64,000 nucleotides of DNA, taken from assembly GCA_022376515.1 (NCBI GenBank), contig WTXI01000021.1:248001-312000 (forward strand), written 5' to 3'. Of this stretch, positions 32,640-44,644 are shown one piece after another. The notes under the pieces were generated by a model. It was not told the DNA's origin and did no database searches. It saw nothing but the letters and a program-made list of their open reading frames with translations. This stretch comes from Lactifluus volemus. Taxonomy: Eukaryota; Basidiomycota; Agaricomycetes; Russulales; Russulaceae. Each line of letters begins with the position of its first letter. Within the stretch, counting starts at the first letter, position 1. The position numbers and the translations under genes were made by a program.

Positions 32640-33003
32640 TCAAGTGACAGGCTTGGCGGGATTAGCCTTACACGTCATCCCGCTCAAACCACGTGCATCT
32701 CTCACTCACACTCTCTGTTGTTAGACCTTACTTTGGCTTGCCCGTTCGTGCCGCAAACACGATGCGCTGTCGGATTTTGCCCTGCGGGACTCCCAGACAA
32801 AAACAAACAAGACACTTGACCTCCAAAGCGGACCATCGCAGGTACGTTGATCAACAAGCCAGTTTATTAAGCACTCAAACACCAGGTTCAGTGACACGCT
32901 GAGCTACACGAAAGAAACAACGAGCGACAAAATTTATATGTAACAGTCATCCAGTCCTTCAGACGATACAATCAGACAAGGGTTCTACATTGAAAGTCGA
33001 CAC
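32640..33003. other. Intergenic between ureF and FAD oxidase A
   Basis: Contains the 5' flank of ureF and the 3' flank of oxidase A. Nothing else seen. Confidence 0.35.
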
Positions 33004-35037
33004 TCAAAACTTGAAGCCGCCTGTAAGATCCATGGTACGGAAGGGGTCATACTTCTCCTTTATCTTGCGCAGACGCTCCACATTGTTACCGTACATTTGC
33101 TCCAGTGGGGTACCATACAACGCATAGTTGGTGTAATGCGCTGCGTGCTTCAGGTCCTGGCCATCCTTGATCCCAGCCTCGAGCAATGAGTTGCTCAATG
33201 CGCGCATCTCCTTGTACATCACCTGGTCGTGACCCTTGTCGTTCCACCCAAAGTAGAGGCTAGATGGGAGGATGGTTCGGGAACGGTCTGGAGGGTACGC
33301 CGATGGTCCTCCATGCCTGAGGATGTCGTGTTCGAACGGATCAAGGCTAAAGAAAATCAGTATGTCCTTGTCGTGTTTGCTGAGCTTGTCACCCCAAGCC
33401 TAATCACTTCAATATCAGCTAACGGTTCACCAAGAGACTATCGTACCTGGACGCTTCGATAGCTTACCTGAAGGTCGTCAATGCCTGCCTTCATAACAGG
33501 CGCAGTGTAGTGTAACATGGGAATCCCATCAAACCAGCCGCTTTTGAGTATGAGTAAGGCTGTACATCAATGGAAATTGCGCTGCACTCACCGCTTGCGT
33601 ATAGGAGGGGGGAGACTCATAACGAATTGGACAAAATCACCCTTGATGATGGACTTTGAAGCGTTGGGGAGACTCAGTAGATGGTCATATAAACCAGCAG
33701 GAGGCTCGGGCCCATCGTAGAAGAGTACTATTGAAAACCCGACCTACTCTGACTGTTACGGAACAGATTGCACATGAAAGGGATGATATCTTACTGTGCC
33801 ATGATCATAAAATATCTGGCCCAGCTGGGAAGCCGTGCGGTCATGTTCCTCTGCCAGGAAGTCGGCGAAGGCTGTATAGGCCGGCCTTATCTGATCACCT
33901 ACAAAACCCATCATAGCAGCCTATAAAGTCGCGAACAAAATATAAGCATGGCCCTTTATCACTAGAAGCAATGACATACCCAAACATCGGTTTGCTGGTG
34001 GGTCTTAAAAGTGAATCTAGTGACGATTCCCTGACAAGTTCGATATAGTTATCGGTCCAATAAGAGGCATTTCCCGGTAAGCTCACGTAGTTATTCAACC
34101 CTCCCTGAAACGTGATACGATAGTTAGAACCACTACTTGGTGCTCAGAGACGCTACTTGATTGTACCTTGAGCGCAAACCAGAGATCTTCGTCCCTCTCT
34201 GTCACTTCCTTCACTTGCCCGTTTGGAAGCACGATTTGCATCGCCGTGAGTGTGTCAATAGTGAGGCCATATTTATTGGTCTTCCAGGAATACCCTATTA
34301 GACGAAAGTGGTGTTAAGTCTGATGGGATGGAGGCTCGTGAAAGCTGGGACGACGACTGACCTCCACCAAGGATGAAGCCACCGACGCCGACACCATTCA
34401 GCCGACCTCCGACAACGTTGAGGCCCTTGGGCACAAGGTACGAATACACTTCAGTCCATGTAAGCCCAGCTCCAATATCGACCGTCCCTAATTTCTCGCG
34501 TAGGACAATATCGTTAAATCGGATCATGGAGATTTGCACGCCAGGGGTGGCAGAAAAACCGGGATTGGGATTGTGGCCAGAACACCTGACAGCGAAAGGC
34601 GTGCGTGTCAAGGCAAGTTCATGAAGCTACGGTGACCTGTAAACAGTGTGTACGACGCAGAGAGGGTGCAGTAATTTACTTACAATCAGGCCGATGTCCT
34701 CTGGTGTGCCGGGCCGCACTGAGCATGCAGATTCTTCGGTAGTCGAGTTGATCCAGTGAGAAATGTCAATTTTAAACTCAGGAGACCCTGTACGTTCGGA
34801 ATTAGAGATTTATAGTAGCATCGGTGAAGGGAACAGAGACTCACCTGGATAAAATACCTGTGACGCAGGTGAGACAGAAGTCGCTATCGCCTCACATACA
34901 AGGCGGTAGTCATGGGCCAACGTTGTCTGTGCATGTTCAGTGGGATCAACACAGCTAAAGTCAACCTGTCTTTGCGCGGTCGTGGTGAGGAGAGCAGGAA
35001 AAATGAGAGCACAGCCCAAAAAAACGGCCCTCAACAT
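33004..35037 (-). CDS. Secreted FAD-linked oxidase A (PCMH-type FAD domain)
   Basis: Ten exons in phase: 35037-34845, 34787-34684, 34626-34362, 34294-34167, 34104-34087, 34030-33980, 33920-33795, 33743-33592, 33540-33468, 33399-33004; 501 aa. The N-terminus MLRAVFLGCALIFPALLTTT is a signal peptide. The FAD-binding domain follows: TPFAVRCSGHNPNPGF (the His is the usual site of covalent FAD), VDIGAGLTWTEVYSYLVPKG, GGRLNGVGVGGFILGGG, then GYSWKTNKYGLT. The C-terminal part ends with YTNYALYGTPLEQMYGNNVE and KYDPFRTMDLTGGFKF, as in berberine-bridge-enzyme-like oxidases. The second covalent anchor, a Cys in G.CP.VG, is absent here (NGVG). Substrate unknown; relatives oxidise sugars, alcohols or secondary metabolites. 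Differs from its relatives in having RCSGHN where they have KGGGHS. Confidence 0.9.
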
Positions 35038-35117
35038 GACTGTGCAGCGGGTACTAGTATAATCGGAACGGGCTCCGCAATAGTAATACGGAGCCAAGTC
35101 TCGTACTTCTACCTTTT

Positions 35118-35125
35118 ATTTATAC
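35118..35125 (-). promoter_or_regulatory. TATA box of oxidase A
   Basis: TATAAATA on the minus strand, about 80 bases upstream of the ATG at 35037. Confidence 0.55.
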
Positions 35126-36633
35126 TGGACTGCCATAAAATTTGTGCCTCCAAGCCGCTGTCAATGCAAGGGAGACGGATGGTGAATACTGTATAAGAAC
35201 GTCAACTTTACCAACTTTACCATTCAGTTGTTCGGCAAAGTCCGGAATGGATTACTGAAGCGACTTTTCACTTGGACTTTCATACATGCTGTGAAGAACG
35301 AAACGACGATTTTGATAACTACCTGTTCGAGTAATCCTATCTAGATCAGCACTAATGGGTTGACCTGTCATTCCACCGTACTACTAGTAAGCGTGAGTCG
35401 CTGCGTGAAGGCTCGAGGGTCGGGACCCCCAAACTAGTACTGTACCGAAGCAAGCCCCGAAGAAAAGGCGGAATGTCCTCCGAATGGGTTGATCTCGGGG
35501 TCTTTAATGAGGTCATTGTACAAGGTAGTAGTATAGTCGTAATAGAATTGTACTGACGCCGTTCAACTCAGTTCAAACTTCAAAGATAGCCCTGCGATGA
35601 ACCTACGTGGACAGTCCGGCCACTGTACCAACTTGCCATCATGCCCGCGCACAAAGGTAGGTTGTCGTGCTCAGGTCATCTGATTTATGGAAGAGTACTA
35701 GTACAACAACAGAGCCAGAAAGCGCCAGGAAATTTGAAGCTCAGCAACGACTCGGAATCCCGAGGACCCGAGGACCAGAGCGCCGTTTTTGTTCCATAAC
35801 GTTCAAACACTGGAAATTCGAGTGCGCTCACTTCATACTAGCAGTTGAAACTTAAATTTAAATATAGTATAGTCCTATATCATAGTGAGCTCTGTGGAGT
35901 TCTGTTGAGACCTGGAATCCAGGAAATTGGGTACGGCTCGAGAACATCTTCAGTATTTTCCATACCACGAATCGACGCCACACGCTTTACACGCCTTACG
36001 GTGCTAGAGTGAATTATTTTTGTAGATCGATTATGGAGAACCGCAGAGTCTCGCAGAATGACACGTCCCGGGCCTCTTCTGGTTCTCGTTTCCGTTCAAA
36101 CGGTGACGATATCTCGTTGTCCTTCAATTGGTTTCCCCTGCTGTAATGGGGAGTCTGCAGATCTAGATTGACACGTGCCAGTGGTTGTTCGATTGCAAGT
36201 GCCCTCAAGAGTGCCCTGTTCCTAAGTTCGCCCAGGCAACTCCAACACCATTCGATGACTTGAATGATAGCTGATAATCATTCATAATGTAAGCATGATT
36301 AACGTTAACCAAGGAGAGGTGACCGTAGAGTAATGGCATGCCAGTGCCACGAGCATGCTGTTCCTGTCAGGCTTCACTCTACAGTACGGGGGCAATCCCC
36401 ATAAATGTACTGTACCTGGTCTAGTTCCTGGATCAGCCACAAGTTCCTGGTGCCTGGTGGTCTAGTTCGGCTACTGACTTCTGGACAGAATGCAGAATGC
36501 AGTGTGCTTTTCTCTTTTTATAGCACAACGGAGAGTAGCGTTTGACGTGGCCATTGGTTTTTTTACCCAATGGCGTTACGCGGTCCTATATGTTGCGTGC
36601 TCAAGTCTCCATGACTCAGTCCTTTCGGACGGA
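35126..36633. other. Intergenic between divergent oxidases A and B
   Basis: No gene seen. Oxidases A (minus) and B (plus) are divergent, so this 1.5 kb holds both control regions. Near 35375-35435 a stretch with CTACTAGTAAGCG and GGCTCGAGGGTCGGGACC weakly recalls the direct repeats at 17341 and 23268. The rest is unremarkable. Confidence 0.4.
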
Positions 36634-36640
36634 TATAAAT
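36634..36640 (+). promoter_or_regulatory. TATA box of oxidase B
   Basis: TATAAAT, 63 bases upstream of the ATG at 36703. Confidence 0.55.
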
Positions 36641-36702
36641 CATGCCGGGGTCTTTCGAGCGTTGCCCATAGCGGTGGCCATTTTCGTTCCCACTGCACTG
36701 CC

Positions 36703-38761
36703 ATGTCGAGATTCGCATTTTTAGGGTGGGCTCTCCTACCCTTCCTTGCTGCTGCTACACTGGGCCGGTCCAACATTGCACTTGAAGACACCACCGCTTC
36801 TTGTCCACAGAAAGTCTTAGCAGATGATTACGGAGTCACATGTGAGAATATAGCAAAGTCCGTTTCACCTGCGTCGCAGGTATTCTACCCAGGTATGCTC
36901 TTGTACTTGTTATACTCGAGTCGCCCAGTAGGAGGGGGAATTTCATGATCTATTTATAACTCTGAGTCCGCGTTCCCAGGGTCGCCAGAGTTCGACGCAG
37001 ATATTTCACATTGGGCCAACTCCAGCTCTCAAGTATCTGCATGTTCAGTAGAACCAGGGACGCCGCAGGATGTCGCTCATATCGTACGTGTCGCTACATC
37101 AGTCGGACCCTCACCGTCTCGTTGATGGCTCTTTATCCCGCCACAGCTTCGCGAGCTTGCCTCGACACACACACCGTTCGCCGTAAAAGGCGGTGGCCAT
37201 GCTACTAACCCTGAATTTTCGTCGACTCCTGGTGTACATATCTCAATGGTCCGGTTCAATAACATCATCATTCACGAAGACTTGAAGACCGTCGAAATAG
37301 GAGCAGGACTTACTTGGACAGACGTATACGCATACCTTGTCCCAAAGGTATCAATGTTGTGGGAGGCCGTCTGGGTGCTGTCGGCGTGGCCGGCTATACT
37401 CTGGGAGGAGGTAACGTTGTTTCTGGCTCATCTGTGGTATAGATCTATTCAAGACATACCCACTGCATTTCGCAGGGTATTCATGGAAGACAAGTCAGTA
37501 TGGACTCACAGCGGATACTGTCACGGAATTTGAGCTCGTGTTACCGAACGGAGAAATAAAAGTAGTAACAGAAGCGGACGAAGATCTCTGGTTCGCGCTG
37601 AAGGTGAGAAATCTGAACCTTGGCTGAAATGCAGAAAAAAAGCTCACGACAATTTCATATTCAAGGGCGGATTCAATAACTACGTGGGTTTCGTAACATT
37701 GGCCATTCCTCGACTAGTGGGGCTAATCGTTATGTTATATCACCTAGGGAATCGTTACTAAACTTACTGTTAAATCACATAAACAAACCGATGTTTGGGT
37801 ATGTATTTGTTTCGTTTCAGGAGACGCAAATCGTGACGATGAATGCGGTAGGGGGCCTCGCTTTTCTTCGGGGAGGCTCTAGCAGATGCGGCTCAAGCAA
37901 CGTTTACCAAGTTTCTTGAACAACCACATGACCACAAGGCAGGGCAATTGGGCGAGTTTTTGTATAGTAATGGCTCGGTAGGTTTTGACAGCTTCTCAGT
38001 ATTGCACCGACTTAATCATGGCCCAAAAGGTATCGCTTGGCTTGACTCTCTTCTATGACGGGCCAGAGCCTCCGGAAGGGCTTTATGATGAGCTACTGAG
38101 CCTCCCAAGCACGTCCAAGTTCATCGTCAAGGGTTCCTTTACAGATTTTGTTTCGACCCAGTTTTTTCCTACATACGAACGGTAAATCTTCAGTCGAATC
38201 TAGGCCCTCTGTTTTACCTGTCTCTTTCCATGTAGCATTTACTTCGATGGTATCCCTATCCTACGTTACACCGAGGCTATCATGAAGGCACTCGCAAACG
38301 AGACCAAGGTGAGTAGTTGAAGGCTCATATCGATAATATAATCGCGAATTTTGATGTGCGACGTAGTTCTGGGGAGAAAGACTTAGCAAATACGACGAGA
38401 GCGTGTTGCTTGTTTATACCCTCGACCCATTCGAGCTCGACTTTTTCTCCCACGGGGGCCCATCTGCCTTTCCACCCGACCGCTCTCGCGTTGTCTTCCC
38501 ATCCGGCATCTGCTACGGGTGGAATGACAAATCTGCTGATCAGTATATGCTGGATGCAATGCACCGTTCGGCCGCCTCCGTGTTAGCAGCCGGGATTGAA
38601 GATGGCCAAGACCTGACAAATGCAGCCCCTTATGTAAACTACGCGTTATTTGGAACGCCGCTGGAAAGGATATATGGCGAACATTTGCAGCGGCTGCGAG
38701 AGATCAGGCAGCGGTACGATCCGGGGGTGTCATGGAGCGAGCAGGCGGGTGGAAGTTCTGA
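36703..38761 (+). pseudogene. FAD-linked oxidase B, frameshifted
   Basis: Exons 36703-36892, 36980-37083, 37147-37410, 37476-37603, 37666-37683, 37748-37798, 37852-37977, 38030-38181, 38236-38308, 38367-38761. Every splice site of oxidase A is kept, and exon lengths are identical from exon 2 on except two: exon 3 is 264 instead of 265 nt and the last exon is 395 instead of 396 nt. In exon 3 the base is lost near 37347, in the codons for VPKGINVVG; in the last exon it is lost near 38720, before the final ERAGGWKF. Everything between stays in frame once these are allowed for. The signal peptide (MSRFAFLGWALLPFLAAATL) and the FAD-site KGGGHATNPEF are present. Either recently inactivated or two base-call errors. 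Confidence 0.85.
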
Positions 38762-40001
38762 ATGCGTGTGCGTGGACGAGGCTTCCCGTCGTTCGGCTTG
38801 TTCTGGAGTTCCAGATCATAGATCAGTACTATAAACAGTAGATGTCGCTTATTGCCCAAGCTACGTGGCTCAAATTCCACGCAGTGCTCTGCGGAGAACA
38901 CGAGGGACCGAGCCTGGGTGTGAAGCCCACCGGTATGGAAGAGTCTTATCATGGAAGTCAACCAGAACAGATTGATAATTTAAACTATGAGTTCCTAGTA
39001 ACAGAACAGTCACGGTCCAGTTACTTGATCGATTGAAAGATAAACAGCTCGCTCTAACTTAGTCCAGATATAGATACGCGCCCCTTGTCCAATTAGGAAC
39101 CCAAAGACTCCGAAGGTTCCATTCTGTAACATGACATAAGTCCCAGCATCAGGCGAGGATACTAAGTCCCACTGGCATTGCGGAGTGGCGGAGCAGCCGA
39201 CATTACCTTGCTCTGGGAATTGTTTGTAAAACAGTATAAGTACGTACAGCTTCAAGTTATAACGTAGGTAACAGGGAAGAATTTTGAAACGTGGCGCATG
39301 GTGATCGGACCCGGATGAGCGACCTAGTGTCACCCAAGGGTTTCGTGCCTAGTCGACGTTGCTACATTATCACGACTCCATCAGTGAAGTAAAATTCCGT
39401 CGCGTTGTTTGCGCCAATCATCACAAGTCTAGTCGAGGCACAGCAGGAAATCAGACACATAATCCACATGACCTTGGGTATGCGTAAGTTGCCAATCCTC
39501 TCTTCCACACGAACAAAGGGGCTTGATTAACGCACCGGGTTCAGAGTTCTTCACTACTCCCGTCTCTGATCACATCATCATACATATGAATGGCCAGCGA
39601 AGAGAGATACAGTAGTATCACCTCCATGATCGCCATATGTTTCCGGCTCCTCGCGGCTCGTGAAACGCGGTGGTGGTGGGTGCGCGCGTGCCAGTGGACG
39701 CGATACCGGGGGAACAGATCACCTGACTCAGAGATGAACTCCCAGCACGTGACACTTGTGGAAGACCGTCGCGGCCGAGCTGACTGCAAATCTTCCAAGT
39801 ATCCAACGCTTTCACTCCAATGGATAGATATGAAGGAACGCGAAAATGGATATTTTACGCATTTATTGGGACGATAGCAGATGCACTGGACGTCATCCTG
39901 ACCTTCGTCATACCAGACAAGAGACCACAGAGGAGCATCGTCGTGAGTAAATTATGTTCACTCTCACTGTTACATCCGATAGTGCTCACGTAGCACTGTG
40001 C
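38762..40001. other. Intergenic, no gene seen
   Basis: A minus-strand frame at 39010-39333 has protein-like composition (WDLVSSPDAGTYVMLQNGTF) but no family I recognise and no partner exons. An in-frame upstream ATG at 39954 could extend the kinase gene by 16 residues. Confidence 0.35.
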
Positions 40002-40856
40002 ATGAGTCTCCAGCCGTCGGACGTCGACAAGCTCAGCGATGAGGAAATTCTCGAGCCCATAAAGAATGGCTCCAAACTCCACCCTGACGCCTGGGTTGTC
40101 AAACTGACTTCCGGAACCGTCGCAAAGCCTTCCCAAGACTTGGACGAAGACGCTTCAGACGCTTCAGAAGCGAACACCCTCGACCTCCTGTTCTCAGAGA
40201 CGACTATCCCCGTCCCACGCGTCCGCCGCGTTGTGAAACGCCAATGGGGCTTCTGGATCGTTATGGACTACATCCCAGGTTCAACATTAGCTCACGTTTG
40301 GCCAACTCTTTCAACGTGGCGGAAACTCCGTGTGGCTTTTACACTGCGCCGCTATGTCCGTCAGCTCCGTCGCCTGAAAGCGTCTGCTACGACGCCGCCT
40401 GGCCCTCTGAGCGCACAAGGAGCACGGATATGTGAATCCCCCATCTTTGGTCAAGTTCAATCTCACCGCGGCCCATTCGCCTCGTATTCTGAGCTCTCAG
40501 CCTTTTTCAACGAGCGCCACCAGATGGCGATGGATGCCAAGAAGTTGCCTCGAGATGACCCCTCGAGGAAGGATTTATTCGACAATTCCGAACCGCTCGT
40601 TCTGACACACCAGGATCTCAACCTTCGAAACGTCATTGTAGGCGAAGATGGTCGCCTTTGGATCATTGACTGGGCATGGGCGGGATATTACCCGCCATGG
40701 TTTGAGTATGTGGCTATGCGGAGGCAGAATGAAGATGAGATGATCAGTGGAACAAACGACGAATTTTGGAAAGCGTTGATCCCTTTCATTTGTGGACCAT
40801 ATTTCAAGCAGGAAAGGTGGTTGTGGAGGATGTCACAGGGGTTGAACTTCAGATAA
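40002..40856 (+). CDS. Aminoglycoside phosphotransferase-like (APH/choline kinase fold) protein
   Basis: Single exon, 284 aa from the ATG at 40002 (MSLQPSDVDKLSDEEILE); 300 aa if the ATG at 39954 is used. Kinase features: IPVPRVRRVVKRQWGFWIVM with YIPGSTLAHVWP (N-lobe hinge), LVLTHQDLNLRNVIVGEDGR (Brenner motif, catalytic Asp and Asn) and LWIIDWAWAGYYPPWFEYVA (metal-binding D, as IIDWE/D in the family). Fungi carry many such genes; they phosphorylate small molecules, mostly of unknown identity, and antibiotic resistance should not be assumed. It is unrelated to the genes around it. The first 80 residues include an acidic linker (DLDEDASDASEA). Confidence 0.85.
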   Translation: MSLQPSDVDKLSDEEILEPIKNGSKLHPDAWVVKLTSGTVAKPSQDLDEDASDASEANTLDLLFSETTIPVPRVRRVVKRQWGFWIVMDYIPGSTLAHVWPTLSTWRKLRVAFTLRRYVRQLRRLKASATTPPGPLSAQGARICESPIFGQVQSHRGPFASYSELSAFFNERHQMAMDAKKLPRDDPSRKDLFDNSEPLVLTHQDLNLRNVIVGEDGRLWIIDWAWAGYYPPWFEYVAMRRQNEDEMISGTNDEFWKALIPFICGPYFKQERWLWRMSQGLNFR

Positions 40857-40939
40857 GCGAATGCGTCGTCCTGGCTGGATAAGGTCCACAGTGATTTCTA
40901 ATTCATCTGATTGGCTACATGGAATGGTGCTCAATGATA

Positions 40940-41420
40940 GAGCTTGGCGCCAGGTTCCTCAGGCACCCAATACTTGTGATCAGCGCGAACCTCCGCCACC
41001 TTCAAACAGCTTGCCTCGGAACCTTTGGGTAAAAATGGGGTTTAGGCATCGTGGGTGGGGAGAGGCAAGTGAGGTGCCTAGTACGTCACTTCTAAGTACG
41101 GACCGTGACCGTGTTCAATTCGTTGGGATGGTAGATGAGGGACGTTCACCTCTGGTACGGCATTTTTATGGGCTGAGGGATTACTACGAATAGAAAAATC
41201 TGAATGCAGGATGCATACCACAGATAAGAGTACCGGTACGTCTGTAACGGCCTGTTGCTCCGATTCCACTAATGGAGGCGTGGTAATAGAGCACAATACA
41301 TGAAAACAACAATTGAGTCCAATACTTGCTATGTGTGAAAACCGAAACCCGCAGTGTCATGATATGTGGCTGCCTGAATCGAATATGATGTACCTCATTG
41401 CATCCACTGCCTTACGCCAT
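40940..41420 (+). repeat. Left flank of the F-box tandem array
   Basis: Matches 53180-53700 in direct orientation: shared blocks include GTACGGACCGTG near 41097 and 53383, GATGAGGGA.GTTCACCTCTG near 41134 and 53412, and GAATATGATGTACCTC near 41382 and 53679. The part at 40940-41010 also matches the 3' ends of the array units (near 43765, 46505 and 52620). Confidence 0.8.
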
Positions 41421-41735
41421 TGTATTCCACATTTGGTAAAGACGTCCCACGATCGCGTCGTCCACAAAACGCTGATGAGTGGCAGTTAGCGAAAACATCA
41501 AACCTTGGCCGACGCCGCGACGCGTAAATTTACGGACGGGCAAGTAGATCGAACGCCATAGTGAAAGTACGTCGACAATCCTCACTACTTCGGAACAACC
41601 GAGTTTATGTATCCCCAATCAAGCGTTGCTCGAAAGCTCATCACACCCCACAAGCCCTTCTTCAAGCTTCAAGCTTCAAGCTCCGAATCAGAGTCTCACT
41701 TCGGAGCTTCTCTGGCCCTCTTCTGATCGCAACAG

Positions 41736-43279
41736 ATGGCCCCTCGAAGACGAGAACGCGTCAAGGTATTGAAGGCCGCCGACAGGAATGGTACGCCTTT
41801 TTTCTAGCCCCCACGATGTCCACTTACCTTTCTGGTCCAGGCCAAAATTCACCACGTGTGACAATCAATGCGTTCCCAGTTGAGATACTCTTAGAAATAT
41901 TCGACTCCTGCCGAGAAGCTGCGATGAAATCGGTGTGGGACTGGCCGCGAGGATGGCCAGGGACATGGCATAAACTGTTACACGTATGCCGAACATGGCG
42001 ATACGTCGTGCTTTCATCCCCACTCCGTCTCGATCTTTACGTTGACTGCTCAGACGGCAGCCCTGTCAGGGAACTGTTGCATATCTGGCCCCCCTTTCCT
42101 ATCCAAATCACGTCTTTCAAACTTACGGATAACATCATTGCTGCACTCGAGCACCGTGACCGTGTATCCAAAATCCGTCTCTCGCTAACGTGTTCACGAT
42201 GTGAGAAACTCTTCGCGGTAATTCAAGAGCCGCTCCCTGCGCTAACAAGCCTTGACCTTGAGAGGGCGTATGGGCGCGGTGATGAGAACTATGACACAGT
42301 GCCAGCGCTTCCCGCTACGTTCCTAGGAGGATCCGCTCCACGCCTACAATCACTCACTCTGAGGGGTATTCCATTTTCGACGCTACCTCAACTTCTTTTG
42401 TCTTGCAGTGCTCTTTCCGAACTCTCCCTCCACGATATATACGATCTTGGTTACATCTCGCCTGAGGCGATGGTCACGGGCCTCTCCGCCTTGACCAGGC
42501 TCACGTACCTTTGCATCGAATTTGATGAAGCTTTTCTCCCCGATCAAATGATCCAACATCCACCTCTCCTCACACGCCCAGTGACCGCAGTCCTCCCCGC
42601 TCTCAAGAAGTTCCGTTTTGAAGGGTTCATTGAGTACTTGGAGGACCTCCTGGCTCGAATCGATGTTCCTCAACTCGAGGATTTCAGGATCGTGTTCTAC
42701 CAGCAGCATATCTTTGACATCCGACAAGTCATCTCTCATTCACGGATGCTCGGGTCATTCAATCGTGCGGAGGTCATATTTGACCTTTACAGTGTCGCCA
42801 TCCGACTTGATCAACCAGAGGGAACAAATCCCATCAAAACGCTCGAGCTGGGAATCCACGATGGTAAACGGCTAGGTTGGCAAGTCTCTTCTATGACACA
42901 GATAGCCACCCAGTCTTCGCATCTACTTTCCAGCGTTACAGAGCTTGACATCCTCTGCGATCTAGTATCGTGTAGTCGTGAAATCCTCATGGACAATACA
43001 GAATGGCTGGAACTTTTCCACCTATTCTCTACTGTTAGGACTCTGCGTTTGTCTGGCGAGGTGGAGTCAAATGTCATAGATTCGCTGCAAGAGCTCACTA
43101 GGGAAAGCATCGCGGAGGTATTACCTAACCTTCAAAATATCTCCTTTCGCCAGTATCCAGGATACGAATTCGAGCAGCTACTCATAGGGCTATTCTTCGC
43201 CTCATCCGATCAATCTGCCATTCCAGTCGGCCTGATGATGAGCCCCTCATTTTCAGCTTATATAAGTTCTTGGCTATAA
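41736..43279 (+). CDS. F-box protein, intact member of the tandem array
   Basis: Exons 41736-41790 and 41841-43279; 497 aa. The phase-1 intron (GTACGC...GTCCAG, 50 nt) is homologous to that of the genes at 831 and 8952. F-box: INAFPVEILLEIFDSCREAA, then HVCRTWRYVVLSSPLRLDL. LRR-like C-terminal region with LLLSCSALSELSLHDIYDLG, LLARIDVPQLEDF and LPNLQNISF. It is the only one of the four array units with a complete reading frame, and so the reference for the disabled copies downstream. Inferred role: SCF ubiquitin ligase adaptor. Confidence 0.87.
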
Positions 43280-44644
43280 CTACTGTCCTGCTTCATGTTT
43301 CGCCTGTCGTTTGTTTTTAATACCTGCTGTTACTCCACGTCCATCATGATTTCACACCGATGATACTTCGTAATATTACTTACCGGGGCACGTGCCCATG
43401 TAATTTTGATACGTATATCATGATTTATCAATTATAGCATGTCCGGTGCTGTCTGCATCTCATCAACTTGAAAATATGGGGAGGTTTTATGGCTTGTATA
43501 CTGGCCACTGTCCAAGTCACGAGTAATACCTGTTATTTCTGGGCCGTTGTCGTGTCCTCCTAGTCGTTGTTACCACCAATGGCTCGATAGTCAGGCAAAG
43601 CTGCACCGAAGGTGAGGGATAGTGGGAGACCTTCACTACGTTGGCCCTTACTGACTGGATAAGATTCAAGTCACCTGTACAAATTCCATACAGCAACTTA
43701 ACGGTTGGTTTCTAATTACTGTAACCTGATCGGCTCAGTACAGTCACAGTAGAGTGGTGCTCATGGTAGAACTTGGCACCTTTCATCAAGCACCCAACAG
43801 TGCTTATCAGTGCGAACCTCATCCACCTTCTTCAAAGAGGAACCATGGGGTAAGACGACAGCCACTCCCGGTTCCGTTGTACAAGAAATGATTGAACTTC
43901 TCAACCAGAAGATTGAAGATCTCGGTCGTGGTGCACTCCTTGCAATTAGAGTTTTGACTCCCAAACACTGCGCTAAAAAATTCTACAAACTTACTGGACT
44001 TCGATTTCGGGATTGGTAGCGTGAGTTGAGGCTTGCGCGTATCGAATGACGTTGAGCGCCGTGACCTGTCATGCTCATACTGGGCACCTCGGCCGCACCT
44101 ATGTATTATGACATACAAGTTCAACCTCAGCTTCACAGCACAGATGGTGTGACGGGAAAAGTCACAGTACTGAGAAAGAGTAATGATAGATATGATTCCA
44201 TCCTGAAATGACAGATGGTGGGCTAGCATTGGGCCAGTCAAGTCTGCCACCAGCCAATACAAGGCGTAAACAATTCACCGTACGAAAAGAATCTTAAAGA
44301 GAGCCACCGGCGAGATATATGGCCATAGAACATGAAAAATCAGCTGGTGATTGTGGTGCTTCCAGACAAGCCGTGGCATACTCAATGAAGCTTACGATGT
44401 CACGGTTGCATTCCGTATTTGATAAAGGTCACATGAAACGTGACGCGTGATTGTTGATACCCGGCAGTTAGCGTGAATTAAACCCTTGGCCGACGCCGCG
44501 CGTAAAGTTTACGGACGGGCGAGTGGACCGAACGCCATAGTGAAAGTACGTCGACAATCCTCACCACTTCTCGTCGTAGAAGCAACCGAGTTTATGTATC
44601 CCCAATCAGGCGTTTCTCGAAAGCTTGTTACCCTACTAAGATAG
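43280..44644. other. Spacer between array units 1 and 2
   Basis: Repetitive but non-coding; holds the 3' marker near 43768 and a segment 44160-44400 that recurs near 46960-47100, 50080-50250 and 61300-61480 (shared TATATGGCCATAGAA and GTGGTGCTTCCAG). No gene. Confidence 0.55.

Noticed and set aside
35370..35440. tRNA gene suggested by GGCTCGAGGGTCGGGACC
   Set aside because: No cloverleaf with acceptor and anticodon stems could be drawn; probably a remnant of the same kind as the 17341/23268 repeats.
39010..39333. Small secreted protein on the minus strand
   Set aside because: Some protein-like blocks, but no signal peptide at the start, no splice partners and no recognisable family; a weak resemblance to 62380-62470 did not hold up on closer comparison.
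40002..40856. Antibiotic-resistance gene
   Set aside because: The APH fold is widespread in fungi with unknown substrates; nothing here points to aminoglycosides.
41561..41735. Extension of the F-box protein upstream to 41561
   Set aside because: The frame happens to be open through the 5' UTR and intron, but the paralogues show a short first exon from the ATG at 41736 and a 50-nt intron.
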